DNA of 64,000 nucleotides from the NCBI GenBank assembly GCA_013397455.1, contig VYZB01000291.1, positions 270,430 to 334,429 of the forward strand, in the 5' to 3' direction. This stretch comes from Crotophaga sulcirostris. Its lineage: Eukaryota; Chordata; Aves; Cuculiformes; Crotophagidae. Positions 35,890-47,409 of the stretch are shown one piece after another. Under the pieces are notes generated by a model, which saw only the letters and a program-made list of their open reading frames with translations, did not search any database and was not told where the DNA came from. Numbering within the stretch: the first letter of the stretch is position 1; each line of letters begins with the position of its first letter. A program made the translations under genes and the position numbers.

Positions 35890-36990
35890 TTGCCCTACTA
35901 TTTCTGTGAAACTTGATTTATTGCACACTGCAGCCACTTTTCCCAAACTATACTGAACTGTACCTGCTGGAGCCACAGCCCAGCAAGTTCTTACTAGAGA
36001 TACTTCTTGTTTTATTTCCTTCTTCTGCCTACATGTGTACCATCTCTCTGAATATGTATATTTTATAACGAGGGTTGCATAGCTGAGGATGTATTCATGT
36101 ACAGTTATGAAATGAGCCCTAGAGGAAGAATAGCAATAATCCCTATCTTCATCCCCTTTCCCCAAACCAGAATAAATCCTTCACTTTTCAGAAAGCCTGA
36201 ATCTATCCAGGCATTCCCATTCTGTCACTCTGTGCCAGAAAGCCTGTTGTGATAGCCCTACAGGCAACTCAGATCAGCTTGTACCAAAGAGCATTTGGAT
36301 CACGTGGATTGTTTGGCATCCTCATGAGAGAATATGCTGCTGGCCTTGAATGATAGCAATTAAAAGTGCAAAGAAGTCATCTGTCTGTTTGCTAGGGTCA
36401 GTATCTAGGCTGGTGTCCTACTGTAATCTTGTGCCTTATCCACAACTAATTCTAAATGATTCCAGGAATAGCCACCACTTCCATTACAGGACCATTTCAT
36501 GCACTGTTATAGTTTATCATCAGATGGTTTTCAGCAATTAAATTCTAAATTGATTTCACAGTTGCACACGCTGCTTCTGTTGTTTATTTTGGTCCTCACC
36601 TGTCCAAGGGAATGGGGTGCCTCTGTCTCTTCACAAGTAGATGTTGCTGTGGAGCTGAATGGAATATTTTAAGTGCCTGAAAAATAGACTTTTACAAAGA
36701 AATAGTGTGAGAGGCAGGTATAACAGAGTTTAATTCTCATAAAGCCTCAGCAATAATACTGATGGATTTTGAAAAGGGAAAAATACCATAGATCTTTTGC
36801 TAAGTGTCACAGTGCCTACATTTTTCTATTTGTTCTGGTGTCCTGTAGGAAGATGTGTTATTTCTCAATATGGAACAGAAGATGGAATTAGCTCCCTGGT
36901 ATAGCTGCATTACTGCTCTGCTATTCACTTCTTGACTTTGGCTGAAGTGCCTACAGGTCCTATCCTGCTAAGTTAATGGGAGCCTTTCTG
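35890..36990. other. Unique noncoding DNA, no gene recognised
   Basis: AT-rich, no supportable gene. Open frames are 97 codons or fewer. Near 36955-36990 the phrase CAGGTCCTATCCTGCTAAG then TTAATGGGAGCC may be half of another palindromic repeat fossil, but it is too short to call. Confidence 0.5.
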
Positions 36991-36999
36991 ATAAGGTAG

Positions 37000-37110
37000 A
37001 TGTGGGGCCAATAAACCATAACAACTTTATGCCTCAATTTACCCAGGTGTAAAATGGGAATAAAATTCCTCATGTTTTGTAAGGCACTATTGAAAAAGCA
37101 AAAGGAGCTC
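37000..37110 (+). mobile_element. MIR-type SINE fossil
   Basis: TATGCCTCAATTTACCCAGG and TGTAAAATGGGAATAAAATT, then CCTCATG and TGTAAGGCACT, follow the forward MIR 3' half ('tgcctcagtttccccatctgtaaaatgggaataat...cctcat...tgtaaagcactt'). The element is noncoding, inactive and truncated at its 5' end. Confidence 0.75.
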
Positions 37111-37589
37111 TCTGCAGAGTAAAACTAAGGAGTAAAATACTATTAGTGCTTTAACCCTCATGTTTCATATCTTTCAAACAGGCAGTCTCTGAGTACAGAT
37201 CTAAACCCTAACGAAGTTCTGCACTCAGCATCTCCCCTTTCACCTAGGATGCATGCTGGAGTATTTGCAAAGTTTCCTTTTCTTGCCTTTTTTTTTTTTT
37301 TAACCTGTGCTGGGACTTTTTGGAAATCATTCTGGTTTTAGGTGATAACGTGTCCTTTTTCTTGCAGAAAGTGTTTTCTAGTCTAAGATCAGCTGCAGGG
37401 CAGTTACTTTAGTGACAGGGAAAGAAGAGATATTTGTGCCATCTTGGCACCACGTCATTATTATCATGCAGTTCTCCTTTTTTCTTAACATATAAAGAGA
37501 ACAATTGAATTTTGCAAGGCAGGACTCTTAATCTCCAGGATCAGATTCTTCACAGCAAGGAGGGGGTGTAAAAGTTTCTCTTTAGCTCT

Positions 37590-38165
37590 GTCTCTTCATG
37601 GCACATGGTCCCAGCTGTATGACTCCCTTCATGAATATGCATGAAATCAGATATGACATTGCCCTGCTCCCATTAATAATCTTGTCATCTGACTTGTGCA
37701 GCATTAAGCTTCAGCCCGTGGCTCCTCATAGCGAATGCAGCCTGAAGGAAAGGGAGGGAGGGGAGGAAAAAAAAAAGGCCATGCCTTTTTTTATTGGGAT
37801 TAAGTGCTTGAAAATTTTGGCAGGGGGTTGCCAGGAGAGTAAGGGGAGGGAGAGAAAGAGAGAGACACACACAGGGACAGAGAGACGAGAAATCCTCCAT
37901 GAATGCGTTGGCTTGTTAGAAGCCCAAAGCGGTGGGTGTAATGGTATGCGAGCTGACCTTGAATATAGCCACTGTGGGTTGTCCCAGCTTTTTTGTAAAA
38001 GAAGCATTTGCAGCAGAGGTTTGGATTTCAGGCTTTGCAGTCATCAATCATCTCAGCCTATTCTCCTCTTTGACAGCTCTGTACAAGGCCCGACATTTGA
38101 CACTCAAGACCCCAGGACTTACACAGAGGCACAAGCTGAGGCCCTAGGGAGGAGATAGGGAACTG
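37590..38165. promoter_or_regulatory. Candidate conserved noncoding element; longest open frame not called
   Basis: Unusual texture: a complex, non-repetitive beginning (GAATATGCATGAAATCAGAT, then CCCATTAATAATCTTGTCAT), a polypurine run at 37830-37900, and a second complex part to 38110. It contains the longest open frame of the window, 186 codons from 37598, with low-complexity Glu/Lys/Arg segments from the purine tracts, and antisense open frames over the same bases. I favour noncoding because the composition explains the frame and no domain or splice context appears. The flanking complex sequence may be a conserved element. Confidence 0.25.
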
Positions 38166-38169
38166 GGGG

Positions 38170-39860
38170 AGAAAAAAATCACAACAGGAGAGACATTTTT
38201 TGTCTTCTTTTTTTTTTTTTTTAAAGAAGCCAGAAAAGAAGCCACAAAACAAATTGTAACTGTAATAGGAATTGATTTAACAGAAGAACATCACATTTAG
38301 TTCTGTTCTCTGCTTTGCACAGTTCATGCTGATAAGGCTGGTCTGAAGACGTGGGAGAAGAAAGCCTGAGAGGGATTTGGGGAAGCAAGATGAGGTTCAC
38401 ACCCTTGTTTCTGCATATGCTAAGGTTGCCAAACTACAAAAGTTTTATTCCGTTGTAATGTAGTTGACCTGGGCTTGAGAGTTCCCAGTTTGAGCCAAGT
38501 GGATTGACCAGTTCCCTGAGACTCATGGACCTGTTGGAGGTCAGATGGACCTAAACCAGTCGCCTAGACTGAATTTCAGCAAACCTAGTTATAAAATCAA
38601 GTGTCTGAATTCAAGTTCTGGGGGGACTGGGAGTCCAAAGGGCATGAACAAAAAGCAGATATGACTTGTGAAAGCAGATAAGTGTTTTGAGGTAAACAAA
38701 GTCAATGCTTATTGCCCTGACAAGTTTTAACAGTTACAATCTTTTTGACATAGTTTTATAATACTTTATAATACAAACGTAATAGCATCATTCTGACCCC
38801 AGAGACTTAACTTTTTTTGAGTTCATCATTTTTTTAAATCTTTTTCTGTCTGCAGTCTCCTGTCCCTCTCTTTTGCTTCTAATTAATAACAAGAAAGATG
38901 ACTCCTATGGAAGCTTTATGTGATGAACTAGACATGCCAACAATTTCTCATGAAAGTCATACATGGTTCCCTGCTTTCTCCTTAGTCACAAAAATTAAGG
39001 GATTTGGGGGCTTGCAAAGGGAATCTGTTGCAGATGAGTTTTGGCATAAGGAATTGCTTTGTGAGCAGGGACAACCACAGATGAAAGTACAAAAGGGCAG
39101 GAAAGGACACAGAAAAAGTATTTTTCCTTGATATTTAACTGTGAAGTGGCATATAGCATATTTAAATTGATCCAGAAACAGGTGACTATGACTTTCTTCT
39201 TTAAGCAGCTTTGGATTCAGCCCAGAAGTGTGTATTTAGTTTGTGAATTTTGCTCACACTGGAGGTCGGGTTAAATACTCTGGATGATTTTCGAGAAATG
39301 CCAGGCTGTCTCTCAAGGATAGTTTTGGTCATGGGATAGTTTATGTGAAAAAGTAGCACCCTTCTTCAGGAATTCCCCATAGATTGGTTTTAAGCTGTTG
39401 TGCGTTTTTTTCATCTTCCACTTTGAGTATTTACTGTTTGTAAGCCATGATTTCACTGTACGCTTTGACGTGTGTATCATGTAGTGCTGTTTCCTGCATG
39501 GATGACTGAAAGGCATAGAGATAAATGAAAAGTATGAGTACGTCATTTCTGAAAAAAACATTCAGAGGAGCACTTCCAGAGTATTTAGCAAACTTTTACT
39601 TTCCATAAACAAAACCGCTTGCTCCAATGAACCTTCCTGGAAAAGGGTCACCAATGATGTCAAAGTGAATTAGCGGCTTTTTATGTGAATGAATGTTTGC
39701 AAACATTGTTCTGTTGTCCTGCTTCAAACTAGTAATTACAGTTGCAGCTCTGCATAAGGAAAACCCAAGCCCACTCTATAGGACACATATTTAGTGCCTG
39801 CAGGGATTAGGGTGAATATATTTCCCTCCCCCACCTACGGACCGCGCTAAGTGCTCTGTG
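38170..39860. other. Unique noncoding DNA, no gene recognised
   Basis: Begins with a T run of about 15 at 38208-38222 and contains a TTTATAATAC near-tandem at about 38754-38774. AT-rich, open frames 82 codons or fewer, no repeat family recognised. Confidence 0.55.
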
Positions 39861-39867
39861 GATTTGA

Positions 39868-39980
39868 GGGTTGCCTTCCTCTGAAGTATCAGAGTTTAGC
39901 CACTGCTGGAGGCACGATACCAAACTTGATGGACCAATAGTCTGATTCAATATGGCAATTCCTCTGCTCCTTGTATTTTT
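39868..39980 (+). mobile_element. Ancient LINE 3' tail (non-standard CR1-like)
   Basis: GGTTGCCTTCCTCTGAAGTA, then GCCACTGCTGGAGGCACGATAC, CAAACTTGATGGACCAATAG, TCTGATTCAATATGGCAATT. By memory this matches a widespread turtle/crocodilian repeat end ('cttcctctgaagcatc...ggccactg...gagacaggatactgggctagatggaccattggtctgacccagtatggcaattcttatg'). It is of LINE type and much older than the avian CR1 copies. No coding sequence remains. The exact family name is uncertain. Confidence 0.65.
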
Positions 39981-40083
39981 CAAACTGGCTTCTGTGTGCA
40001 CATGCCCAAGTGGATGATTTATCGCCTACTCTGAGATATGCTCTTGCATGGAAAAAGGCAGGATCAAGCGCATTTGCTATGTT

Positions 40084-40106
40084 TGTGTGTGTACGTGCAT
40101 ACACAT
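40084..40106. repeat. Alternating purine-pyrimidine tract
   Basis: Twenty-three strictly alternating bases (TG run, then TACGTGCATACACAT) containing the partial palindrome TGTGTA/TACACA. A short Z-DNA or cruciform-prone tract, with no other role visible. Confidence 0.6.
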
Positions 40107-40109
40107 CTA

Positions 40110-43100
40110 GAGAGAGATAGATATGAAACAGCCGATCAGTACTGCTTTCTTTCTCCACTCTGGATTTAACCCAGTGTGTGACTCTCCTTTAACTGGCTGC
40201 TTTTGCATTTCCAACTTTTCATTCAATGCTGCATACATTTTCAGACTTTCTACTTTTCCAGTTGCAATTCAAGGTAAGGGAAAGATTTAGAAGATAAGTA
40301 TCTATGCTTTGGATATTTATTTCCTTTGTTACTTTTCAGGTCCAAGGAAAATCCCACCAACATCTTTCCAGACTCCAAACCTGATACTTGAGTTTCTTTT
40401 TTTTTCTAGTTGTGCACTCAATTGGAGGAATTTGCAATATTAGAAATGAGAAGTCTTAATCTATTGGGAAATCCTTTGATCCATAAAATAAAAGAGGATT
40501 GTAGGTTTTTCTTTTCCTCATCTGTAAGTTTTTGAAAAAGATCTAGCTTAGCTTAGCTGAAAAGACCTGAAAACAGAAGTTTGAAAATGTCACTCAGGGT
40601 GGAAATTATTATTTTTAAAGCAATGAGTGAGGTGCCATTACATTGCCATTAATTTATTTTTGTTGCAAAGTTGCAGACTCCTCTGTTGGAGAGGTAAAGA
40701 CAGAACCATGCACTGCTGGTAGTTGCACACCTGTTGGCAACATCAGGATTGTTGCCCAGGCTCTTCCACCCCTGGTTCAATTAAAAAAAAGACACAATGG
40801 ATCATCTATTTCTTGAGGCTGTTCAAGAAAGAGAGAACATCTCTCATCTACAAGTATAAGAAGAAACCATGGGCTGGTTGCAAAAATCCTGGAGGGGAGT
40901 CCCTTGTCCTGTTACATAGCAGTGCCTCAATTCCTTTGCTTCTTGTTTAACCTAATATGTTTCTGATCTGCATCCGGTATCTGCATTTGATTCCTGCATT
41001 TTCATGCCCTCCTTGTCTGCAGGATTATTTGGCTCCTGTATTAGTTTATGTAGTCCTTAGTTGTGTACTTCTTAAAATTTAGAGTTCTGCTAATAAGTTC
41101 AATGTGTAGATGCCTACCAAATCCCTAAATATCCATTGGAAGGTCACAAAGAGGAAGAAGCTGTCATTGTCCATGGGCCTATTTCATGGATTTATGTCCA
41201 GGTTAAGAACTTGATGGGTTTGCTTTGAGTTTTTGTGTTTGTTTTGAAACCAAAACTCCAGCTATAGATGTACACACAGGAAAAAGGACTGGAAGACAAG
41301 CAGTTCAGTGGACTGCAACTAGGATCAGATGCACTGCACACAAAGAACAGGTGAAAATAATGTATACAATGCAAATAAAATAAGGGAACGTAAAGAAGGG
41401 TATTGCAGTCTGGAGTGTACCTGATTCTAAAGAGACTGCTTTAAAAATATTAATAAAAAATAGTAAGAATTTTCTAGCATTTAAATTTCTTAACTGAGAC
41501 ACAAAAGCTCAGGCAAAGCACAAATCAAAGTATAACTTCTTGCCTTCAACAGAATGCAATGAGAACCAATATGTTGTTATGTAGTACATCATAAATAGCT
41601 AGGGATAAACACTGGAGACCAAAAGAAGAAAGGATGGTTCATTTTTATTTTACCTCTTTTTTGTTGCTTTTTTTACTATTTCAGTTATGTTTTGCTCTAT
41701 AAAAATGATTATTATTCTTCTCATACCACCGCTATTGATGTGAAATTATTACATAACTGAAGTCTAAGGGATCCATTTCAGCAGAGAGGCAGCCTTGTTC
41801 TTGGTGCTATAGAGACTGGTGAAAGAAGAGTCCTCACACTGGTGATGAGCACAGAGACAAGTATTTGTGAAACCAGATTGATAATTCATCTGCAAACAGA
41901 CCAATGTGACTTTCCCTTTCATGCCCCCAAAATGTAATAACTGCAGCTGTGTTCAGCTTCATTCAAAACATTGCATCCTTTTCCCTCGCGCATGGGTGGG
42001 CACTTCATGATGCTAAATAGGACATTTTGACTGCTCGTATCTGTACCTTGGGGCCTACCAGATCTGAGGGCAATGTAGTGCCTGCTCATTTGACTTGCAC
42101 AGCTGCAAAGCTTCCAGCACAAATGCTACTCGAATGCTTCTGCGCGGGGGTTGGATGTGATGGCACATTGCTCAGCTGAAGAGGAAAAACAGAGAGACAA
42201 CAAACTCCCAAGCCTTACTGGAGTGAGCCACCCTCCCCAAGCCTATGAGATTAAAGCAATGGATTTTCAAATAGTTCTTCAGAGTAACTAATTTATATGG
42301 ATATCAAGGATTCAGTTGGAGAATTAAAAAAAGGTAGCTAGGGGAAAATATGATGCTCTCTAAGTCCCAGTGGTACGCCACATTCATTTTACTAGAGAGT
42401 TTATTCTTTAGTACTTTCATGGATTGACATGAGGGAGGAATTCGCATGTCAGGACAGATAAAATCTCCCTCCTGCCAAAGGAGTCTATTCAGACATGCAT
42501 GTTAGTAGGTTGATAACTTATTCTGTATTGCAGAGAACTCAAAGATAGACATTTCTCCTTTTATCTCCATCTCTGCGCTCCCTGCATACTAAAGATACGG
42601 GGAAACAGCAAGATACATCTTAACTAGCCCTCTCAGAGAGGAGTGACTTTTTTTAGTCCATGCCAAGAGATGCAAACTTAAAGGAATAAGGTGTCACACA
42701 GACTAATAGTAAATATATTAGCAATGTTTATGCGCATAATTTGAGCCCTGTGTGAATATTGTTTAAAATAATACAAACCCTGGACTTTTTGGTTATTTTT
42801 TTCGCAAGAAAAATGCACAGTGTTACAATGGTCTGGTTTCATTTTACTCTGCTAGAGTGATAGGGAATAGGTTGAGAAAGATGGGGAACCAGAATAAGTA
42901 AAACACATTGGAGAATCCATCTTTGACAGGTTTTCCAAATAGTATGAAACCTTTGTATTTTTCTGGGAGATAGGCCCTTCCTCCTTCTAAAGAATGGGAA
43001 ACTGAGTCAAACAATTCTATACCTTCACTAGAGCAGTAGAAATATGTCTCCTCTTAAAACTGGAATTAAAATTGAGGAATGATTAGTCTTATGTTTAAAC

Positions 43101-45940
43101 TGGTCATCTCCATTTCATATGGTTTTTATTTTCTGAGGCTATCAAATGACATATATCTAGGGAAAGTGAATTTCAGTGTCATTCCTAAGGAAGTCTGTTT
43201 AGAAAATGGGAGGTGAATATCCTCTGTAGTATAGCTCAGAATGCCTCTGAACTGCCCTCTGGTAGAAGGACTTTTTCTCTCTCTCTCCTCCTTCCAGTGA
43301 TGACACTGGAAGAGTGGCCTATTTCACTGGGCATTGTGGGCCTAAACCTGTGGGTATGAAATAAATCAGTTGTACTAGGAAATTCTCTGAACGTTCTCTT
43401 GTCTTTCCAACTCAGTTCCTAAAATCAGATTCTTCTTATTTTTAAGCAGTTCATGTAAGTAAATTGAGACTAAAGTGGTTTAGAAAGTGTTATATATAGA
43501 TGTGTATACATGCCTCAAATATTTGCCTAGATGTATCTTATCCAAACTTCTGCATGTATCTGAATTTCCCAGGCTTGAACTGGGTTTGTGTAAATTGGTG
43601 TTGTTTCATTATCTTTGAATAAACTTATTTACGTCATCTCCGGAATTAGTCCCCTGTATTCCAGCCAGCACTTAGCTGCAAGAGTCAAAATAACATGGAT
43701 ATGTACTGTTTTCATGCTATCTCTAACCTCTTTACAAACAGAACTTTTTAGAAATATTGTGAGAAAGCTATCTTGCAAGATTTTCTCCCCACTTAAGAGT
43801 TTTAGATGAGTATCTGACAAGAATGTGCAATCCTACCAATCCCCAAACTTCAGCATAGTTCTCTTTGGCTTCATAGTAATTCATTTTGATTTGCATGATC
43901 TAGCTTTTAGCTTTGAGATCTTGTAATTTCAGAGATCTTCAGATGTTTTTTCTTTTCCCTTACTATTTTCGTATATTTCCAAATTGCCCGAATAGAGAAA
44001 CGTAACAAGAAAAAAATCTCATGAACATTTCCTCCCACATTGCCCACCCCCCACCCCTCCCTTGGGAAATGCAGTCTATACTGTGGTATTTCTAGAGAAT
44101 GCTTTAATTCTACAAAGGTCCAATTCAACATGCTTCATTTTGGTAGTAAAAAGATTTTTCTAGACAAGACTTAGTTAAGCAATGAGTCAGAGGCACAGAC
44201 AGACCAAATGGACTATTTGTTTCATATTATTAATGTAGTGTTATTGCTAATGATGGTACAAAATGACACATCTCCCACTGAATTCTATGTTTGTGTATCA
44301 CTTAATATGAGAGTGCTTCTCTTTAGACAGTAGAAGATGGCAACTCAGCATAGATATTTATACATAAAAAGGTAAGAAAGGAGGTACACGGAAGGAGGTA
44401 CAACTGGATAACACAAGTGACCAATTTAAACTCAATACTTCATATAAATTCCATAGTTGTTTCCCACTTCCTTCATGCAATATTTTTTCCTTTTATTATC
44501 TGTGAACAAATACATTCTTTACAGTTTTAAGAATATTTTAGACAAAGAGATTTCAGCAAGGTGAGCTCAAAACTGTGATTTCAACTTTTGATTTTTTTTT
44601 TTCTATTCGTCTTCCTGTGATTTATGACCATTTCCCATCAGAAAGTCCTTTGCTGCTTTATGTCAACCAAAGCTGGGGCACAGTTTCATCCTTTTGGAGC
44701 ATACCAGATTTGTGTCCCTTGTGAAGGGAGATTAGTCTCTAGCTTTGAGAATTTGTTGCCCATTGGCTATACTCACCGTAAAATCAACCAAAAAGTTCTG
44801 CATGTTTCTAGGTAGAATTGCTTGGAGATTTGTAAAATGATTTTGATCTTGGATCTGAGCCTGCCATTAAAGTGCTTGACTTCCCTTGACCACTGTAATT
44901 TTAGAAAGCTGACCCTTCTCCCTTGCAATTTACGCAGTGTTTTTAGCCTAATGCAGAATTTCCCTCTTCTGCAGCTGGGAAGAGAATATCCATCATTTCC
45001 AGATGTGGACATATGATCCAGGAGGCAACTGAAGGTATTTTGGAATCATATGGTTTGGCTTATGCATTTGGATTGGTCAAGAGAGATTTGCCTGAAATCC
45101 TTGAGAGAGCATGGCACCTCCCTGACTCAAGAGGCATTTTAAAATAAAACCTGAAGTTAAATGCATTTTATAGAGAGGCTTAAAACTTCTAAAATATAAA
45201 TCTAAAATATTTATACGTGGTCTGCAATGGAACAGAAGTTACGACCTCATATGTGAACGTCTAGGATTTGTTTTTTCCTTCCGCCAGCCCACCTGGAATG
45301 ACTTTAGCTTTCAGCTTTACCTCAGGCTGTACCCAGGTTAGCTTCCAGTGACTTATGACTCCATCAATCTGCACAGATATGTGCTGTACTCCTTCAAGGG
45401 AAGTAGTTCATCTTCTATATGACTGCATCTCCACCTCTTCCAAAGTTCAAAGAACCCAGGACAATTGCTTATTCGAACGGTCCTCCAATATGTATAGAAG
45501 ATGTTCTCCCTGCCTTCCCATGTGAATTAGGACTTTGTGGTGAACTTTGATAGAGACAAAAACTTTCACAGGAATCCATCCCCTGTTGAACTAGAAAGAC
45601 ACGTGATGACGGTGATGAAATATCAGGTGAGATTGCTCAGTATGTTTTAAGGAGCTTTGAACTGGAAATGGATCAATTTAGAGCTCTTTTCTGAAGTCAG
45701 AGGAGCACATTTTTTACGATCCATTTCCCATGAACTAACAACTGTTCCCTATCCATCAGACAGTTTACTTGTAGCTATTTTGACTTGCATTATTCCACTT
45801 AATGAAGATAAACATAAGTCAGACACAGGAAAGCCACAGAATGAGTATGAATGGGAAGTGTTCCAAGTATTCAGCATTTACTAGACAAAATTGGCCAGTA
45901 ATTCTTTTTGCTTTTCACTGAGGACAAAAATCCCTGAAAG
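40110..45940. other. Unique noncoding DNA, no gene recognised
   Basis: Nearly 6 kb of AT-rich sequence. Open frames are 79 codons or fewer. A weak CTCF-like CTGCCCTCTGGTAG lies near 43251-43264. AAGAATGGGAAACTGAGTCA at about 42991-43010 may be a very worn MIR piece but is too short to call. No CR1, RNA gene or exon with paired splice sites was found. Confidence 0.55.
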
Positions 45941-45944
45941 ATAA

Positions 45945-46165
45945 TCATCATCATTGTTTGAACTAATATAGCACTTTTATCCAGCAATCTTAGAACACTT
46001 CCCAAGCATTAACTGGGCTGAGAACAGCCTTGAGATTAGATTCATATTATTTAAAATACCTGTTTTACAGACAGACAAACTCAAGGGGCACCTAGAGGTA
46101 CCATGACTTCCTGTGGATGACAGAGTCAGAAGAGTACAGAAGGTTTCTGACTACAATTTCTATGA
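45945..46165 (-). mobile_element. MIR-type SINE fossil
   Basis: The plus strand reads ATATAGCACTTTTATCC, GAACACTTCCCAAGCATTAA, then GTTTTACAGACAGACAAACT, and later TGACTTCCTGTGGATGACAG. This is the reverse complement of MIR from its 3' end ('tagcactttacaa...cattaactcatttaatcctcacaac...ttttacagatgaggaaactgagg') into the core, so the element is on the minus strand. The ATCATCATCATT upstream fits its 3' terminal region. Heavily diverged and inactive. Confidence 0.7.
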
Positions 46166-46169
46166 TTTT

Positions 46170-47215
46170 GGTGCCATTGCAAAGGATGCTTAATATTGCT
46201 TATTCAAGTTGCTTAAATTATTCATATTACATCAACTTTTGGGATGAATATTTTTTCTGCTTACGTGCAGCTTTTTTAAAAATTGATTTATTTTAAGTAA
46301 TTATTTGCATGGCTATGTGCCAGCACATTTCATCCTACAAACAGTTCCTGTTTTTAATGCTCAGGATGGTTAATTGACAGATGATTAGCAACCTGGATCA
46401 CATGTTATTTTTTCTTCCTCTCAATTGGATTAGTATAACTTTTTTTTTGAGCCAGACAAGAAAGATCATCAAATATTCAGTCCATACAAGACTGACTTTG
46501 TGGGAATATAGCCACTTCCATGGTAGGAATATCTATTTCCCAAACCTTTATCTGAACAAAACCTCCTTGCCCATGTGTTTCAATAAAGCAAATAGGAGGA
46601 CAGAATAAGCATGAGTGAAACAAATGCTGTGAATTAAGATGGGTGCTCACAGATGCTATAGTACACCCTGTTCTGTACAATTAATAGGTGACAGTGAATG
46701 GATTTGAGTAATGCACTGGGAACAAATCAGTGCATTTGCAGCTCCTCATACTTTTTCTATATGCTACTACTGTCTTCAGTCATCAGAGGACTTCTTAGGG
46801 CAATTTTGTTTATTTATTTGTAGGTCCATTGTTTAAAAAGTTACCTAGCCTTCTGCTCATGTTCCACTAATGACAGTAAATAGACTGTGATGTTCACACT
46901 GAAATCATTTGCCCAGACAGGCTAAATAGATCGTGCCCTTCCTAAGCCTTGAATCTATATCCTACAAACAGCACCATATGGTTAATTTTTAAGCCAACTG
47001 ATCAAATGTTTAATAAAGCAGAGGGTGGGGGAATGAGGAGGAGAAATGCTGTCCATAAAAGTCATTGTTCTGGTGGCCTTTGTCTCTTAACTCTTTCTAG
47101 TGTGGCAGGAACAAATACATGAAAAGGAGCTTTAACTAATCAAAGATAAATGTAGGCATCAACTTGGGGGCCAAAGGCATCAAAATGTTATTTAGGTGTT
47201 ACACTGGGATAATTA
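46170..47215. other. Unique noncoding DNA, no gene recognised
   Basis: AT-rich, no supportable gene or repeat. Open frames are 75 codons or fewer. A TTGCCCAGACAGGCTAAAT piece near 46911-46929 is weakly MIR-like and is not called. Confidence 0.5.
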
Positions 47216-47221
47216 TTGATT

Positions 47222-47405
47222 TACAGATACAGTGGGTAGAACACTGATCTGGGGATTAGGATCTCAAGGTTTTATTCTTGATCTTGTCATATTGACCTCA
47301 CCATATTGTCTGACATTGAATATTCCACTTTCCCCTTTTATTTTATCTACACATCTTTGGTCTAATGTGCCTGCAGAGCATAACCCTGTTGGTCAGGGCA
47401 TGTCT
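47222..47405 (+). mobile_element. MIR/tRNA-type SINE, near full length
   Basis: The 5' tRNA-derived head is recognisable: CAGTGGGTAGAACACTGATCT holds the pol III A-box position (about 47233-47243), and AAGGTTTTATTCTTG holds the degenerate B-box (about 47268-47278), about 34 bases further on, as in tRNA genes. The element continues through TGACCTCACC and CACTTTCCCCTTTTATTTTAT, the counterpart of the MIR 'cagtttccccatctgtaaaat' core, and perhaps into ATGTGCCTGCAGAGCATAAC. The B-box has lost the GTTCGA core, so transcription is unlikely. It is the most complete SINE fossil in the window. Confidence 0.75.
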
Positions 47406-47409
47406 TTCA

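Noticed and set aside
37598..38158. 186-codon open frame as a protein gene
   Set aside because: Low-complexity Glu/Lys/Arg content follows purine tracts, long antisense frames overlap it, and no domain, splice or promoter context is visible.
42991..43020. MIR-like GGGAAACTGAGTCA piece
   Set aside because: Only about 20 bases match, too short to separate from chance.
43251..43264. CTCF site CTGCCCTCTGGTAG
   Set aside because: Two mismatches in the core and no supporting context.
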